A DNA stretch of 64,000 nucleotides from Legionella lytica (lineage in GTDB: Bacteria; Pseudomonadota; Gammaproteobacteria; Legionellales; Legionellaceae). The stretch lies in assembly GCF_023921225.1 (NCBI RefSeq), contig NZ_CP071528.1, positions 248,001 to 312,000 of the forward strand, in the 5' to 3' direction. Of the stretch, positions 18,333-27,652 are shown piece by piece. Made by a program: the position numbers and the translations under genes. The notes beneath the pieces are model-generated. The model ran no database searches, was not told the origin of the DNA, and saw only the letters and a list, made by a program, of their open reading frames with translations. How positions within the stretch are numbered: the first letter of the stretch is position 1; each line of letters starts with the position of its first letter.

Positions 18333-18366
18333 GGGTTTTACCGCATTCCAGCCCAAACTGGCAATA
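18333..18366 (+). repeat. Putative Tn3-type terminal inverted repeat, copy B
   Basis: GGGTTTTACCGCATTCCAGC then CCAAACTGGCAATA. It matches copy A (8232-8266) at nearly all positions apart from a short indel, in opposite orientation, so its element body would lie to the right. A resolvase and res site follow 2 kb to the right. Confidence 0.6.
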
Positions 18367-18591
18367 AACAAATTTTATTTCATAATCGTTTAGTTATTAC
18401 TGCAAAAAGATGCTCAGGCAATATATCAATAGTGTACACTTTATTAATAGGTAGGAAATTATAAGCAAACGCCTCTCATATGACTTAAATTTGAACATTT
18501 GATAGATGACTATCAAAACCTATAGATTTAATTGATATGATCAACCATCAACTATACTTATACTTCTATACTACATCCCACATGTTATAAA

Positions 18592-18853
18592 ATGAACAAT
18601 ACAGATCACAATAAACTTTTTGAACATTTAGAAAGTAAAGGTGTAGAGGAAGTAAGATTGGACCTTGCACAAGGGCGGTATGGGGAAAAAAAGCAACGCT
18701 TGTGGAAGATTAGTTAGAGCAAAAGGTGATTGCCTCTGATAACAACATCGCAACCGTGCCCTTGAAATTTCTGAAGCGGCAAACCAAATAGCAAAATCTA
18801 GCAATAAAATATCTATCGCCTCTTTTAGTAGTTTCATTCTCCGTATAAGCTAA
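18592..18853 (+). pseudogene. Small membrane-associated protein, frameshifted
   Basis: From ATG 18592 one frame reads MNNTDHNKLFEHLESKGVEE...QGRYGEKKQ then stops at the 41st codon. The next frame continues RALEISEAANQIAKSSNKISI and ends at 18853. Together they have the N-terminal-plus-coiled-coil pattern of small proteins seen near mobile elements, but an indel near 18700 breaks the gene and the final membrane span is missing. Confidence 0.55.
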
Positions 18854-19008
18854 TCTTGTTACCAAGACCTGCTTATACGACTAAAACCAAATTAAGAGCA
18901 ATAGTTTATCAGCTCTGATTATTACGATTAATCAGTTAAATTATTAATTAAATTGAGCCCTAGGATCCTTTATTTATCCATCTTGCTAAACTTAAGTTAA
19001 ATAAGTTT

Positions 19009-19587
19009 ATGAATGGATTTCATATGCATAACAACAGCGATGATACTCAAGCTGATTTAGAGCAGCACTTATCACAAATTAAAGAAATAAAATCTGAATT
19101 TATTAAAACTACCCGTTTTTCTCAAAGTTTAATTATAGTACTTAATAGCGGCGGAATCGTTGCTTTGGTAGATTTTTTTACTAATATTAATTCCCCACCT
19201 CCAATTTTTATCAAATTTGCATCTATCTTCTTTGTTTTAGGCACTATCTTCGGTATTTTTACACTATTCGGTGATTTTATAAGCGGATATTTCCTTTATA
19301 GTAACCTCTTAAAAATTAGAACAAAGGAATTATTAATTAAGTATTATTGTGATAAAGAACAAGAAAAGATATTGAATAATATGCGTAGTGGGCTATCCAC
19401 TTTGATTATATTGGGAATTATGAGTCCTATATTATGGCTTTTAGGCGTTGCTTGTATTTTTGCATATATATTAAATATGCAATGCGCTATAGCTATGCTC
19501 TTTTTATTTATACTACTTATAGTAGGATTGGGTTGCTTTTTATTCTACAGACTGAAATCAAAGTTTGAATGGGATTGTCTCTCGTGA
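19009..19587 (+). CDS. Four-span membrane protein, 192 aa
   Basis: A short helical N-terminus (residues 10-35, LEQHLSQIKEIKSEF) precedes four hydrophobic spans at about 42-60, 70-95, 128-152 and 157-178, with a charged cytosolic loop (RTKELLIKYYCDKEQEK) between spans 2 and 3. No known domain. Start is ATG 19009; ATG 19024 has a closer GGA and is an alternative. It lies inside the stretch between putative transposon end B and the resolvase, so it may be cargo. Confidence 0.65.
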   Translation: MNGFHMHNNSDDTQADLEQHLSQIKEIKSEFIKTTRFSQSLIIVLNSGGIVALVDFFTNINSPPPIFIKFASIFFVLGTIFGIFTLFGDFISGYFLYSNLLKIRTKELLIKYYCDKEQEKILNNMRSGLSTLIILGIMSPILWLLGVACIFAYILNMQCAIAMLFLFILLIVGLGCFLFYRLKSKFEWDCLS

Positions 19588-19963
19588 CCTGGACAACACC
19601 ATAGCAGTGGCCCCGTTGTAAAAAAATTGAATTGATAATCGTTAAATAGAATTAGTAAAGAAACAGGGTCGTCATTATTCTACGGCAATCTCGCCTAATT
19701 TTTCCCAAACATATTCCTAGAGTCTGGTAGAAATTTTTATTTCATGCACGATAATTGCCTATTATTAGTTGTTAATGGAATTAAGCTCGAGAGTAAAAAT
19801 TGCTCTCTTTTAAAAGCAAGCCTAAAAAACTCCTTATGATGCCCTATAATATCTATAATATAATTAATAATAATATATACTTAGATTCTGCTTCACCCTC
19901 GTAGAATTTTCTTGACTTTACGTTATAGATACTTTTTGTACTTACTTAAACTAAGGCCCAAAA
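19588..19963. other. Intergenic, AT-rich, nothing recognised
   Basis: Very AT-rich (a TATAATATAATTAATAATAA-type run around 19855). It may hold the promoter of the 19964 gene. No gene or clear repeat. Confidence 0.45.
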
Positions 19964-20269
19964 ATGGAAAATTTAGATGTATTTAAAGAATTAATAACTG
20001 CAACAATTAGTCCATTTAATGCACAGATTATAAAAGCGGTTTTTAATTACGACATAAAATACGACCTCTATCAATGCAAACTTTACTTATCAGATGCTAG
20101 ATTTTTTATTATTGAAATGCATCATCGGTCATTCCGTGATTATAGAGATACTAATGATTCAAAGTCGAAAATGGATTTTTTGGGTGAGTCCCAAAAAAAT
20201 ATTAAACGCTACTTAGAAAATGAACAATTTCATACTCCATTACGCATAACTTTTGGTACTATTAACTAA
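19964..20269 (+). CDS. Hypothetical protein, 101 aa
   Basis: MENLDVFKELITATISPFNA..., soluble, alpha/beta in appearance, no recognisable domain. ATG 19964 follows CTAAGGCCC, a modest ribosome site. It converges with the resolvase gene, 39 bases apart, and may be cargo of the same element. Confidence 0.55.
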   Translation: MENLDVFKELITATISPFNAQIIKAVFNYDIKYDLYQCKLYLSDARFFIIEMHHRSFRDYRDTNDSKSKMDFLGESQKNIKRYLENEQFHTPLRITFGTIN

Positions 20270-20308
20270 AATTTTGCTGGAAGTTTCATTCAAAATTACA
20301 TTTACCTC

Positions 20309-20866
20309 CTAAAAAGATCTAATATATTGATAAAGTGTCTCTCTACTAATACCTAACTCACGAGCAAGAACGGCTTTTTTCTCGCCTCGCTCAATCCGCT
20401 CTCTTATCATATTAATTTGCTCATCATTTAAAATTTTTTTCCGGCCAGGATAAGCCCCCCTTTTTTTTGCTAGTTCGATTCCTTCCCGCTGTCTTTCTTT
20501 TAAAAGTGATCTCTCAAACTCCGCAAAAGCCCCCATTATAGAAAGCATCAAGGTTGCCATAGGAGAATTTTCATTAGTAAAAATTAAATTTTCTTTGAAG
20601 AATTTAATACAAATATCCCTTTTCGTAACTTCATTAACTAAATTTCTTAAGTCAACCAAATTGCGAGCGAGCCTATCCATGCTATGGACAACGATAGTAT
20701 CTCCATCTCGAACATAATTTAATAATGCCTTCAGCTGGGGACGCTGAACATCTTTTCCAGATGCTTTATCGATAAAAACTTTATCTAACTTTATGCCCTC
20801 TAATTGGCGTTCAGTATTTTGATCAAAACTACTTACGCGAATATATCCAATATTTTTTCCAGCCAT
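20309..20866 (-). CDS. tnpR: Tn3-type serine resolvase
   Basis: 185 residues. The catalytic domain (1-about 135) has IGYIRVSSFDQNTERQL with the nucleophile Ser9, VVHSMDRLARN and FAEFERSLLKERQREGI. A C-terminal helix-turn-helix (about 145-185) ends VLARELGISRETLYQYI. Such enzymes resolve transposon cointegrates at a nearby res site, and three inverted TGTCA-type subsites lie just upstream (20886-21005), as expected for tnpR. No tnpA adjoins it, so the transposon is partial or its transposase is elsewhere. Confidence 0.92.
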   Translation of the reverse strand: MAGKNIGYIRVSSFDQNTERQLEGIKLDKVFIDKASGKDVQRPQLKALLNYVRDGDTIVVHSMDRLARNLVDLRNLVNEVTKRDICIKFFKENLIFTNENSPMATLMLSIMGAFAEFERSLLKERQREGIELAKKRGAYPGRKKILNDEQINMIRERIERGEKKAVLARELGISRETLYQYIRSF

Positions 20867-20885
20867 AGTTTTAATTACCTAATAG

Positions 20886-21005
20886 TGTCAGGTTAAATTC
20901 TATAACCTTGACCATGAAGTGTCAATGTTTTTAAAAAGTATATTTTCCTGACACCATTTTTCAACACACCCCTGACGTCCATTTAGGGTATACTTTAACC
21001 TGACA
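20886..21005. promoter_or_regulatory. res site (three resolvase subsites)
   Basis: Three inverted pairs of TGTCA/TGACA half-sites: 20886-20914 (TGTCAGGTTAAA...TTGACC), 20920-20953 (TGTCAATG...CCTGACA) and 20973-21005 (TGACGTCC...TTTAACCTGACA). Sizes and order next to the resolvase start match the III-II-I layout of Tn3-type res. It should serve both recombination and tnpR autorepression. Confidence 0.75.
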
Positions 21006-21167
21006 GTTAATTTAGTAAGAAAAAATTTTAGCAATCTATAATCCAGCTAAACTACAATTAAATCAAAGAGGACTTTGTCCACAACACTCTCAATTAACAA
21101 GGATTGAGATACAGTGAATAATTTCTATTGAGTTTCAAAATTCTTTTAAATGATGGACCGAGCTCGT

Positions 21168-22034
21168 TCATGAGGATTCTATTAAAAATAGCTCTAACAT
21201 TTCTAATGAATCAATAATTTCCGTTTTTGATAAGCAAGGAATATCTTTTTTGAGTCTTGCTTTCACTTGGTTTGATGCGCAAGGGTTACCTTGATCAGTA
21301 ACAAAGTAATCTACAAATGGTATAGCCATGCATTGTTGAATATCAAAAAAATCATTTTGTGTCCATTTTTTGCCTTTTTGTTCGTGTCTTATATGTTGAG
21401 TAAAAAAACACATAGAAAAAGATAAAAAGTCGGATGGAGAACTATCATCTATTTGATGAATAATCCCGTTTATAATCGAGATCATATTTATATATTGTTT
21501 CATATAGTTTTGTGATACGTAATTTTTCCAGTTCCTGCCAATACCTTTGCTTCCCCAATTTCTTGAGATTCCTTCATTGGATTTTCCCCATTGCTCAAGA
21601 AACTTTCTGCTAAAAAGCTCTTTTCTGTTAAAAATTTCATCTCTAGTGCTTAAACGAATTAATTCCGATATATTATTGCTTTTAATATAACCAATAAGGT
21701 CAATTAGCTTGGGAAGCCCTAAAGTAAGAGAGTGCTCCATACAATCATTAAAATTCTGGGTAATAAAACCTGGATCTATGCTGTCTTTATTTAAAAAAAT
21801 AAATAATTCTCTCTCAAAAAGAAGCTTTGGTTTTTTAAGATAAAGCAATTTACATTTTTCCAGAAAATCCGCAACATCCAGAACCTTTTCCTTCAGCTCC
21901 CCTTGGGTAATTTCTAACAAATTAATAAAAGAAAACAGCAGCTCTATTTGATGAGATTTCAATTTTTTTGCCAATATTAAATCTTGATTTTTTACTAGTT
22001 CTTGAATATGGTTATTATCTAAATAAATGCGCAT
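21168..22034 (-). CDS. PIN-like nuclease-fold protein, 288 aa
   Basis: The N-terminus MRIYLDNNHIQELV supplies the first PIN Asp; the C-terminal part NDFFDIQQCMAIPFVDYFVTDQ has the Asp pair and strand typical of PIN domains (ND..D..H.AIP..D.FVTDD). The middle is a helical insertion of about 170 residues with LLEITQGEL. I use ATG 22034, where the fold begins; the frame also allows 22064. It may be a stand-alone RNase or toxin; no antitoxin-like partner adjoins. It sits directly behind the res site, so it is possibly transposon cargo. Confidence 0.65.
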   Translation of the reverse strand: MRIYLDNNHIQELVKNQDLILAKKLKSHQIELLFSFINLLEITQGELKEKVLDVADFLEKCKLLYLKKPKLLFERELFIFLNKDSIDPGFITQNFNDCMEHSLTLGLPKLIDLIGYIKSNNISELIRLSTRDEIFNRKELFSRKFLEQWGKSNEGISRNWGSKGIGRNWKNYVSQNYMKQYINMISIINGIIHQIDDSSPSDFLSFSMCFFTQHIRHEQKGKKWTQNDFFDIQQCMAIPFVDYFVTDQGNPCASNQVKARLKKDIPCLSKTEIIDSLEMLELFLIESS

Positions 22035-22307
22035 ATAGCACCATCCATTATGCCAGACCAACACTACTTATGGACAAGTACCTCATAAAAGCAAAGCAAA
22101 TCACTCTCAAAAATCAAGGCACACTTATACATTGCATTTAGTGGATCTTGCCGAGCCTTATCCTAAAGGCAATTGGTTGCAATGGCGAGAGAGCATTCCT
22201 ATTTTGTAGTTGTTTGCCTCTAAACCAAAGACAATATCGGCTTGGAGTCAACGTGTTTGCTGGGCTTGACAGTCCAGTCTAACTTTAAGTTTAGATAAAA
22301 GAAATTG

Positions 22308-23243
22308 TTAATGAATAGTCCACGTAATAATAGCGCCTGAATAGTAGGAGATTTTACTTTGATTACCATACCATCGTTGCGTAATAGGTAAGGAAAGGCC
22401 GACTTGCAGCGTCATTTTAGGGGTAGAAAACCAGAGCGATGGGGTTGCATAAATAATATTTCCCCCAGTATTAGGAACAACACCTGAGCCTAATTTGGTT
22501 TTATCGCTATATTGGCCATTCAATTCCACTAAACCAAAGAATATGTATTTCTTTTCCAGGGATTTAATAGTACGCCCTACTCCTAAATTGTAATAATATT
22601 GTGTTCCTTGCTGAATGGAATCATATCTTTCGATGAATAATACACCTGGAGCAACAAAACCATACCAGTCAACTAAGGTACGCGCGTAAGTTGAGCCAAT
22701 AAAATAAGTCATTGCATTAAAATTAGAAGGCGCATTTTCTTTCGAAAATCCGGAGGTACGGCTGGTTGGATTAAGTTTCTTCGACAACTCATCTAAATTA
22801 CTGGTAGGAACTGTAGGGGAGAAAATAATTGTAGCTTGATCTGAGTAGTATGCATTTTCCTTACTGTAAAAGGCATATTCTAAATCGAAAACCAAATCCC
22901 CCATTCCAGACAGTACTTTCGTACCATTTATATATTTTAAAGCAACGGGAACGGTCAACAGTACAGAAGCAGAGTCGGTTATCCCATAGAGAAAAGAGGG
23001 AGTTCCCTCAATAATACTCTGCGTTTTACTGTATAAGTAATCAGGAGAATAAGAAATAAGCAATTGATCTTTATCAATAATATTTTGACCAAAAGAGAAA
23101 AATGGACCGGGTTGTTGTGAGGAAGATAAGGAAAAATTTCCGATGGATGGAGGCTGAATCGCTCTTGCCATGTTCACCCAGAATATGAGTAGTAAAAATA
23201 CCCATCCTCGTTTAGAGCTTAAAAAATTGATGTGGTTTGACAT
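22308..23243 (-). CDS. Outer-membrane beta-barrel (MetA/phenol-degradation-like)
   Basis: 311 residues from ATG 23243, preceded by AGGA at a good distance; the frame also has an upstream TTG at 23261. A signal peptide (about 1-28, cleavage after ARA) is followed by alternating beta strands with aromatic girdles (YSPDYLYS, DLEYAFYS, YYYNLGVGRTI) as in the Phenol_MetA_deg outer-membrane family. Such proteins are thought to be small-molecule channels. The last residue is His rather than the usual Phe. Single gene. Confidence 0.7.
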   Translation of the reverse strand: MSNHINFLSSKRGWVFLLLIFWVNMARAIQPPSIGNFSLSSSQQPGPFFSFGQNIIDKDQLLISYSPDYLYSKTQSIIEGTPSFLYGITDSASVLLTVPVALKYINGTKVLSGMGDLVFDLEYAFYSKENAYYSDQATIIFSPTVPTSNLDELSKKLNPTSRTSGFSKENAPSNFNAMTYFIGSTYARTLVDWYGFVAPGVLFIERYDSIQQGTQYYYNLGVGRTIKSLEKKYIFFGLVELNGQYSDKTKLGSGVVPNTGGNIIYATPSLWFSTPKMTLQVGLSLPITQRWYGNQSKISYYSGAIITWTIH

Positions 23244-23349
23244 AGCATCCTGCGTTTTCAACCCTATGCGTAAAAAAATTTAAGCCCATATTAATTAATA
23301 AAGCTTAATTGATGCAAGCCTTTAAGATCTATTTACAATCTGAGAAAGA

Positions 23350-23511
23350 GTGAAACAACAAGTAGAGCTTAATGAAAATGATGCGACCTGTTTAGCAATG
23401 GGATTTAAATTGCTTGGCAACATTGTGCTTGAGAATAGGAACAAACCACTGCTTACTGATCTTGGTAAAGCCTTACATACGTTTATTAATCAATTGAAGA
23501 AAAGTGGATAA
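23350..23511 (+). CDS. Possible 53-aa protein with GTG start
   Basis: GTG 23350 preceded by GAGAAAGA opens VKQQVELNENDATCLAMGFK... and ends INQLKKSG. It is a compact helical peptide and could be a small gene or the tail of a lost one. The stem-loop CCGCGG...CCGCGG lies just after it (about 23518-23535). Confidence 0.35.
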   Translation: MKQQVELNENDATCLAMGFKLLGNIVLENRNKPLLTDLGKALHTFINQLKKSG

Positions 23512-23550
23512 TCCAACCGCGGGCAAGCCGCGGTGTATCGACGTTTTTGA

Positions 23551-24342
23551 CTAATTACAATCGGAGGCAATGATTAAACAATCTGGGTCTTTACATTGAC
23601 TTATCGCCATATCTTCTGCAATTTCTTTGCTACTCCCCGTCCCCGCTCCATCATGACTTTTAGAAAGAGCAAAAGCCCCACACTGTTGATAAGCTATTAC
23701 CGCACCGCATTGTTCACCACCCGCTTCATTACAGAACTTTTGCGCATTTTTTTCTGCCTCTTCGCGAGAAGAACCACCACCAATACCATAAGCACAGTCT
23801 TGGTCGCGACTGGCAGAGTCAACAGAGATAACCCCCCAACCTCCAGCTGATTTTTTATCTTCTGTGCCCGCTTGAGTAACCTGCGCAACATTAAATTTTA
23901 TTGATTTAACTAAAGCATTATCTACATAAATATCCATATGATATTTACCAACTGGCCAGCCCGTATTAGGTTTGGTTATTTTAAATTTACCACTCCATTG
24001 ATTACCCGGTAACAGCGCGATTAGATTAGCTGCCATTCCAGGCTGCAGCGTTAATTCTACTTCATCAATTTTATAATTAGGTGGTGCAATATGATTGGTC
24101 TCTTCTGCTATCCAAACTGACTTTATTTTTTGCCCTTCCTTCAGCTGAGTTGATTTCCAAAAAACATAAAGAACAGGGGTATCTTTAGTAAAAACCTCTT
24201 TAGGTATTGGGTGATTACCGGAAGCGCGGTCTGTAAGAATAGTATCGATTTGAGGGGATATTTCTGCAAATAGAGTGGTACTAAAACCCAAGAAACATAA
24301 AACGGATAAAGATAAAAAACTATTTTTTACTGAAGCAACCAT
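23551..24342 (-). CDS. Secreted DUF4189-type protein, 263 aa
   Basis: I use ATG 24342 (AAGGA 6 bases before). Signal peptide about 1-26; an Ig-like or carbohydrate-type beta domain (about 30-150) with KIKSVWIAEETN and GKYHMDIYVDN; then a DUF4189 region (about 165-263): GWGVISVDSASRDQDCAYGI, EEAEKNAQKFCNEAGG, CGAVIAYQQCGAFALS, with six or more Cys likely paired. Exported to the periplasm or medium. Function unknown for the family. Confidence 0.72.
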   Translation of the reverse strand: MVASVKNSFLSLSVLCFLGFSTTLFAEISPQIDTILTDRASGNHPIPKEVFTKDTPVLYVFWKSTQLKEGQKIKSVWIAEETNHIAPPNYKIDEVELTLQPGMAANLIALLPGNQWSGKFKITKPNTGWPVGKYHMDIYVDNALVKSIKFNVAQVTQAGTEDKKSAGGWGVISVDSASRDQDCAYGIGGGSSREEAEKNAQKFCNEAGGEQCGAVIAYQQCGAFALSKSHDGAGTGSSKEIAEDMAISQCKDPDCLIIASDCN

Positions 24343-24466
24343 AACCAATCCTTAGTCATATTTAAAAAAGTACCGATAAAACACCAAACTTAAATATAAA
24401 GTTTAGCAATAGACCTCAACTTATCAAGAATGTGTCACATCCAAGTCGGTACGACAATTAGATCTC

Positions 24467-24885
24467 TTATCCCTCTAAATTAAACGTTAACTCCATCTCA
24501 TCATGAGAACCCACATTTGAATAATTCCGATTTCGTTCTCTTTTTGCAGAATTGCTATCACTAAAAACGCTGTTGTTTAACACTGAATTATTTCTTTTAT
24601 GAAATAAATTTCTATTGACTGACAGAGCAATGGAATAGGAGGTCGGCTTGAATTTACTGCCATCATCGAAAAAAAAGGATTTGCATTACTCTGAGCAGCT
24701 CTTTAAATGAAATGGTTATTACTGCATTATAAAGATAGGCTCATCTAAATGTGAAACCTTTTTTAAGCCATCAACTTGAACTGAAGATTCAATTTTTTGT
24801 GCCGCAGTAAACGAAATGAGTTACTACAAAATCCACTTCATCGCCAGGAGCCCCTGGAATTCACACATAAACCTTTTTTACAATC
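24467..24885 (-). pseudogene. Decayed gene, C-terminal part
   Basis: Successive complement frames give IPGAPGDEVDFVVTHFVY, then (other frame) SFTAAQKIESSVQVDG..., then (third frame) VITISFKELLRVMQ running into a clean 72-codon tail from ATG 24685 ending HDEMELTFNLEG. At least two frameshifts and one stop break what looks like one gene. The acidic tail recalls Dot/Icm secretion signals. Family not recognised. Confidence 0.5.
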
Positions 24886-24899
24886 GATGAGGGACAACA

Positions 24900-24924
24900 A
24901 AATACCGTAAAAAACACGGTATTT
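24900..24924 (-). terminator. Rho-independent terminator of the 735-aa gene
   Basis: Stem AAATACCGT / ACGGTATTT with a 7-base loop; on the complement strand it is followed by TTTTGTTG. It sits 54 bases after the stop of the 24978-27185 gene. Confidence 0.7.
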
Positions 24925-24977
24925 CATTGATGAGCGGTACACGAAATGAATAATAAAAGACAAAACCAGTAATGGGT

Positions 24978-27185
24978 TCAATGAGTAGCTTGCAAACAAG
25001 CCTCCTCAAAGGCAGCTAGTTTTTTACGAGTATCGGTACGAAAGAACCCCTGGCTATAAATATTTGTGTAGATATAACGCGAAATCATATTATGATGGCG
25101 GTCAATAAAATCAGCATTTTCTTTATCGCTTAACTGACGCTTAATCGTGTTAAAGAATGCCGTTGCCCCAGCTTGACGCTCAGCCGTTGGCCGCATGACA
25201 AAAGCTAAAGTTTCTTTAAGTAATGAGCTGGTTAACAGCAACATTTTATCAGCTTTATCATGGCGTTCAGCTACTGTAGAATTTTCATTGAGTAAAGCTA
25301 CTGTTTTATCCTTCATATTCACTAAAGCATCATAAATATTGAAATAGGTTTTAGAACGATAAAGTTCAGTATTTTGGATTTCCATAATTCGCACATAAAT
25401 ACTTTGAGTTAATTGCTCCAAAATAACCACGCTGCGTTCTTGCTCACTCCCCAGCTCAAGAATTTGCTTGGGTAACTCTTCTGACGTATCAAGACAACTA
25501 TCTATATATGATTCATCCGCAAGCTGCTCTTGGGTTAATTCATTAAAATTAGTAAAATACATTTTGGAAATAGTCGTGGCGATTTCCAACATTTCATATT
25601 TAACCGACTTTACAGTTGGCGTGGAAATAGATCTAATTGCCATTTTCCGGCATTCTTTCACCTGCTCCCCTAAATCTTTGATTTCCCCAAACACAGCGTC
25701 CAGTAAGTCACGTATTTGATTCGGAAAAGCCTCTTTCTCCTCAATTTGCATATTGTTTTGATTATCTTCCTGAAGTTCAATAAATGCTTTCTTGGTCGCC
25801 TGAACATCAACTTTAATTAAAATACATAAGCTTTCTAAAACCTGAAAAATTTTACAAAAATGGGTCGGGTTTCTCACATAAATATCACCCAATAATTGGA
25901 TGGATTTTAAAAGGTGGGCCGATAAATATTGTAAGGAAATAATCTCATGTGCCAGTTTTGCAATATTTGCCATCACCAAGGAGCGATCAATAAGATGTAG
26001 GGGATCACTAACAATCTCAAACTTCTTACTAATTTTATTAAAGCGGGTGCTAATGAAATTGCCACTTTCACGAAACACTTTGCGGATGTGTCTTAACTCA
26101 TGTTCAATCTGTTCCTGCTCTGTAGAATGAGCAAACTGCTTTCTCTCCAACATACTTTTCGCTTTATGAAGCAAAGCAAAAAAAAGTTGGGGCGATGTAA
26201 TTTTATTTTCTTCTTTTAAATCAACACTTAATGACGCTAGATAATATTCTGATAAATTTTTTATCCATTCCTTGAAAATAGAATTGGGAATTTTTATTTC
26301 TTTATCAGACCAAACCTCGACTCCCTTTATTTCCGAATGGATATAATGTTGACGGAGAATGCCCTCTTGTAATTCTTCATGGTCGACGGTGTCCGCCAAA
26401 TCGGTATCATCGTCATGAACCACCATTTTCACTAACATACGAATCAAACGATCACTGTGACTAACACAACTATCTTTCAGCTCAGCAACAGTCTCTTGTA
26501 AGGATAATACTTCTTTGTGTTTTTCCAATTTTTGTTTTGCTTTTAGGAGATGTCTATAGATTGGTGCCAGACGGCTAAAATGTTGGCTCTTTTCCCCGCT
26601 ATCTTGTGAAGAATAAGCATTAATGAATTTACAAATGGCATCCAAATAGGCAATGTCATAATCGTAACCCAAAAAATTAAGGCATTTGGTATCCAACATT
26701 TGCATTAAATAGGAAAGCACTCCCGCAGTTACATCATCTGCTTTCACTTTCCCCCCATCTTTACGAGCAAAATAGTACTCTTGCAGCTTTTTGATTGCAG
26801 CCCGTACCGATTCTCGATAACTTGATAAAGCAATGTCAGTCCCATGAATCACATCCGAACCAATATCCTTGACTTGCTCAGGAGTAAAATGCATGGATTG
26901 ATATTTTCCATCAACCAACTGAAAAATAGGAGGAAATCCGTGAATTTTCCCGCGATGTGGAACCGTTATTTGTTTTAAATGTAAGGCGTAAAACGCATTA
27001 ACTTTTTCAACCTTTTCTTTATGTTTTTTATCTTGATAATTTTTAAATTCTGCGTAGGTGAACAGAGCGGCACTAACTGCTAACACGACCCCTGCCGAAA
27101 CCATGGCTGGTATGGTTTCTGAATTTGCGAATAGACTAAGTGCACTTGGACTTCCTAACTTTGTTAAATCCGTACTAACAACCAT
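24978..27185 (-). CDS. Large effector-like protein, 735 aa, membrane anchor near N-terminus
   Basis: One hydrophobic span at about 26-45 (AMVSAGVVLAVSAALFTYAEF) is followed by about 690 mostly helical residues rich in Lys, Glu and Leu, with several heptad-like stretches (e.g. LLKAKQKLEKHKEVLSLQ). No enzyme motif is visible. Large helical orphans with a short hydrophobic anchor are common among Dot/Icm substrates of Legionella, so a translocated membrane-tethered protein is likely, but this is inference. Own terminator; clean ATG start. Confidence 0.7.
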   Translation of the reverse strand: MVVSTDLTKLGSPSALSLFANSETIPAMVSAGVVLAVSAALFTYAEFKNYQDKKHKEKVEKVNAFYALHLKQITVPHRGKIHGFPPIFQLVDGKYQSMHFTPEQVKDIGSDVIHGTDIALSSYRESVRAAIKKLQEYYFARKDGGKVKADDVTAGVLSYLMQMLDTKCLNFLGYDYDIAYLDAICKFINAYSSQDSGEKSQHFSRLAPIYRHLLKAKQKLEKHKEVLSLQETVAELKDSCVSHSDRLIRMLVKMVVHDDDTDLADTVDHEELQEGILRQHYIHSEIKGVEVWSDKEIKIPNSIFKEWIKNLSEYYLASLSVDLKEENKITSPQLFFALLHKAKSMLERKQFAHSTEQEQIEHELRHIRKVFRESGNFISTRFNKISKKFEIVSDPLHLIDRSLVMANIAKLAHEIISLQYLSAHLLKSIQLLGDIYVRNPTHFCKIFQVLESLCILIKVDVQATKKAFIELQEDNQNNMQIEEKEAFPNQIRDLLDAVFGEIKDLGEQVKECRKMAIRSISTPTVKSVKYEMLEIATTISKMYFTNFNELTQEQLADESYIDSCLDTSEELPKQILELGSEQERSVVILEQLTQSIYVRIMEIQNTELYRSKTYFNIYDALVNMKDKTVALLNENSTVAERHDKADKMLLLTSSLLKETLAFVMRPTAERQAGATAFFNTIKRQLSDKENADFIDRHHNMISRYIYTNIYSQGFFRTDTRKKLAAFEEACLQATH

Positions 27186-27366
27186 GACAAATACTCCCTG
27201 TAAACACCCATACCTATAAGATCAAATAATGATCATAACCATTAATTTTGAGTATAGATTTAAATGCAGTACGAATTTTTATTAGGCAAAGAAAGATAAA
27301 TTTAATCAAATCAAAAAAATGAATCAAATTAATTCATAATAATCAACATAAACCCATAAAAAACAA

Positions 27367-27546
27367 ATGGTGAACTATTTTGGCGATAAAAACTGTTGTT
27401 GGAATAAAAAAAACAAGAAGTATCTTCTGGAAAAAACAGATATTTCTGTAAAAAAACGAACCCTAACAACCTACGGATGCGAGCATTTATTTACGGAAGA
27501 CTGCGAAACCCATTATCGAATGTATGCTTCTAGCTACCCCTGCTAA
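27367..27546 (+). CDS. Small Cys-rich basic protein, 59 aa
   Basis: ATG 27367: MVNYFGDKNCCWNKKNKKYL..., then YGCEHLFTEDCETHYRMY and a final ...SYPC. Five Cys (a CC pair, three singles) and a basic first half. The frame is intact and is followed 40 bases later by a strong plus-strand terminator (27587-27617), which supports a real transcription unit although no clear ribosome site is seen. Family unknown; a metal-binding or disulfide-stabilised peptide is possible. Confidence 0.5.
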   Translation: MVNYFGDKNCCWNKKNKKYLLEKTDISVKKRTLTTYGCEHLFTEDCETHYRMYASSYPC

Positions 27547-27586
27547 AATTTCTTGGATTATCCTATCCCTCTATTTTTTTGAATTT

Positions 27587-27617
27587 CCCCTTTGCAAATA
27601 ACGCGAAAGGGGCTTTT
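27587..27617 (+). terminator. Rho-independent terminator
   Basis: Stem CCCCTTTGC / GCGAAAGGGG with a short A-rich loop, followed by CTTTTTGATT. The T-run is on the plus strand, so it ends the small Cys-rich gene rather than the converging DUF1566 gene. Confidence 0.75.
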
Positions 27618-27652
27618 TGATTACATCTTACTTGAACCGAGCGATGATGCGA

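Noticed and set aside
8232..18366. Repeats A and B as the two ends of one 10-kb transposon
   Set aside because: Their outer (GGGG) ends point towards each other, so the DNA between them lies outside both putative elements.
22070..22300. Transposase remnant upstream of the PIN-like gene
   Set aside because: A short open stretch (VDLAEPYPKGNWLQW) looks coding, but no family could be assigned and both ends are closed by stops.
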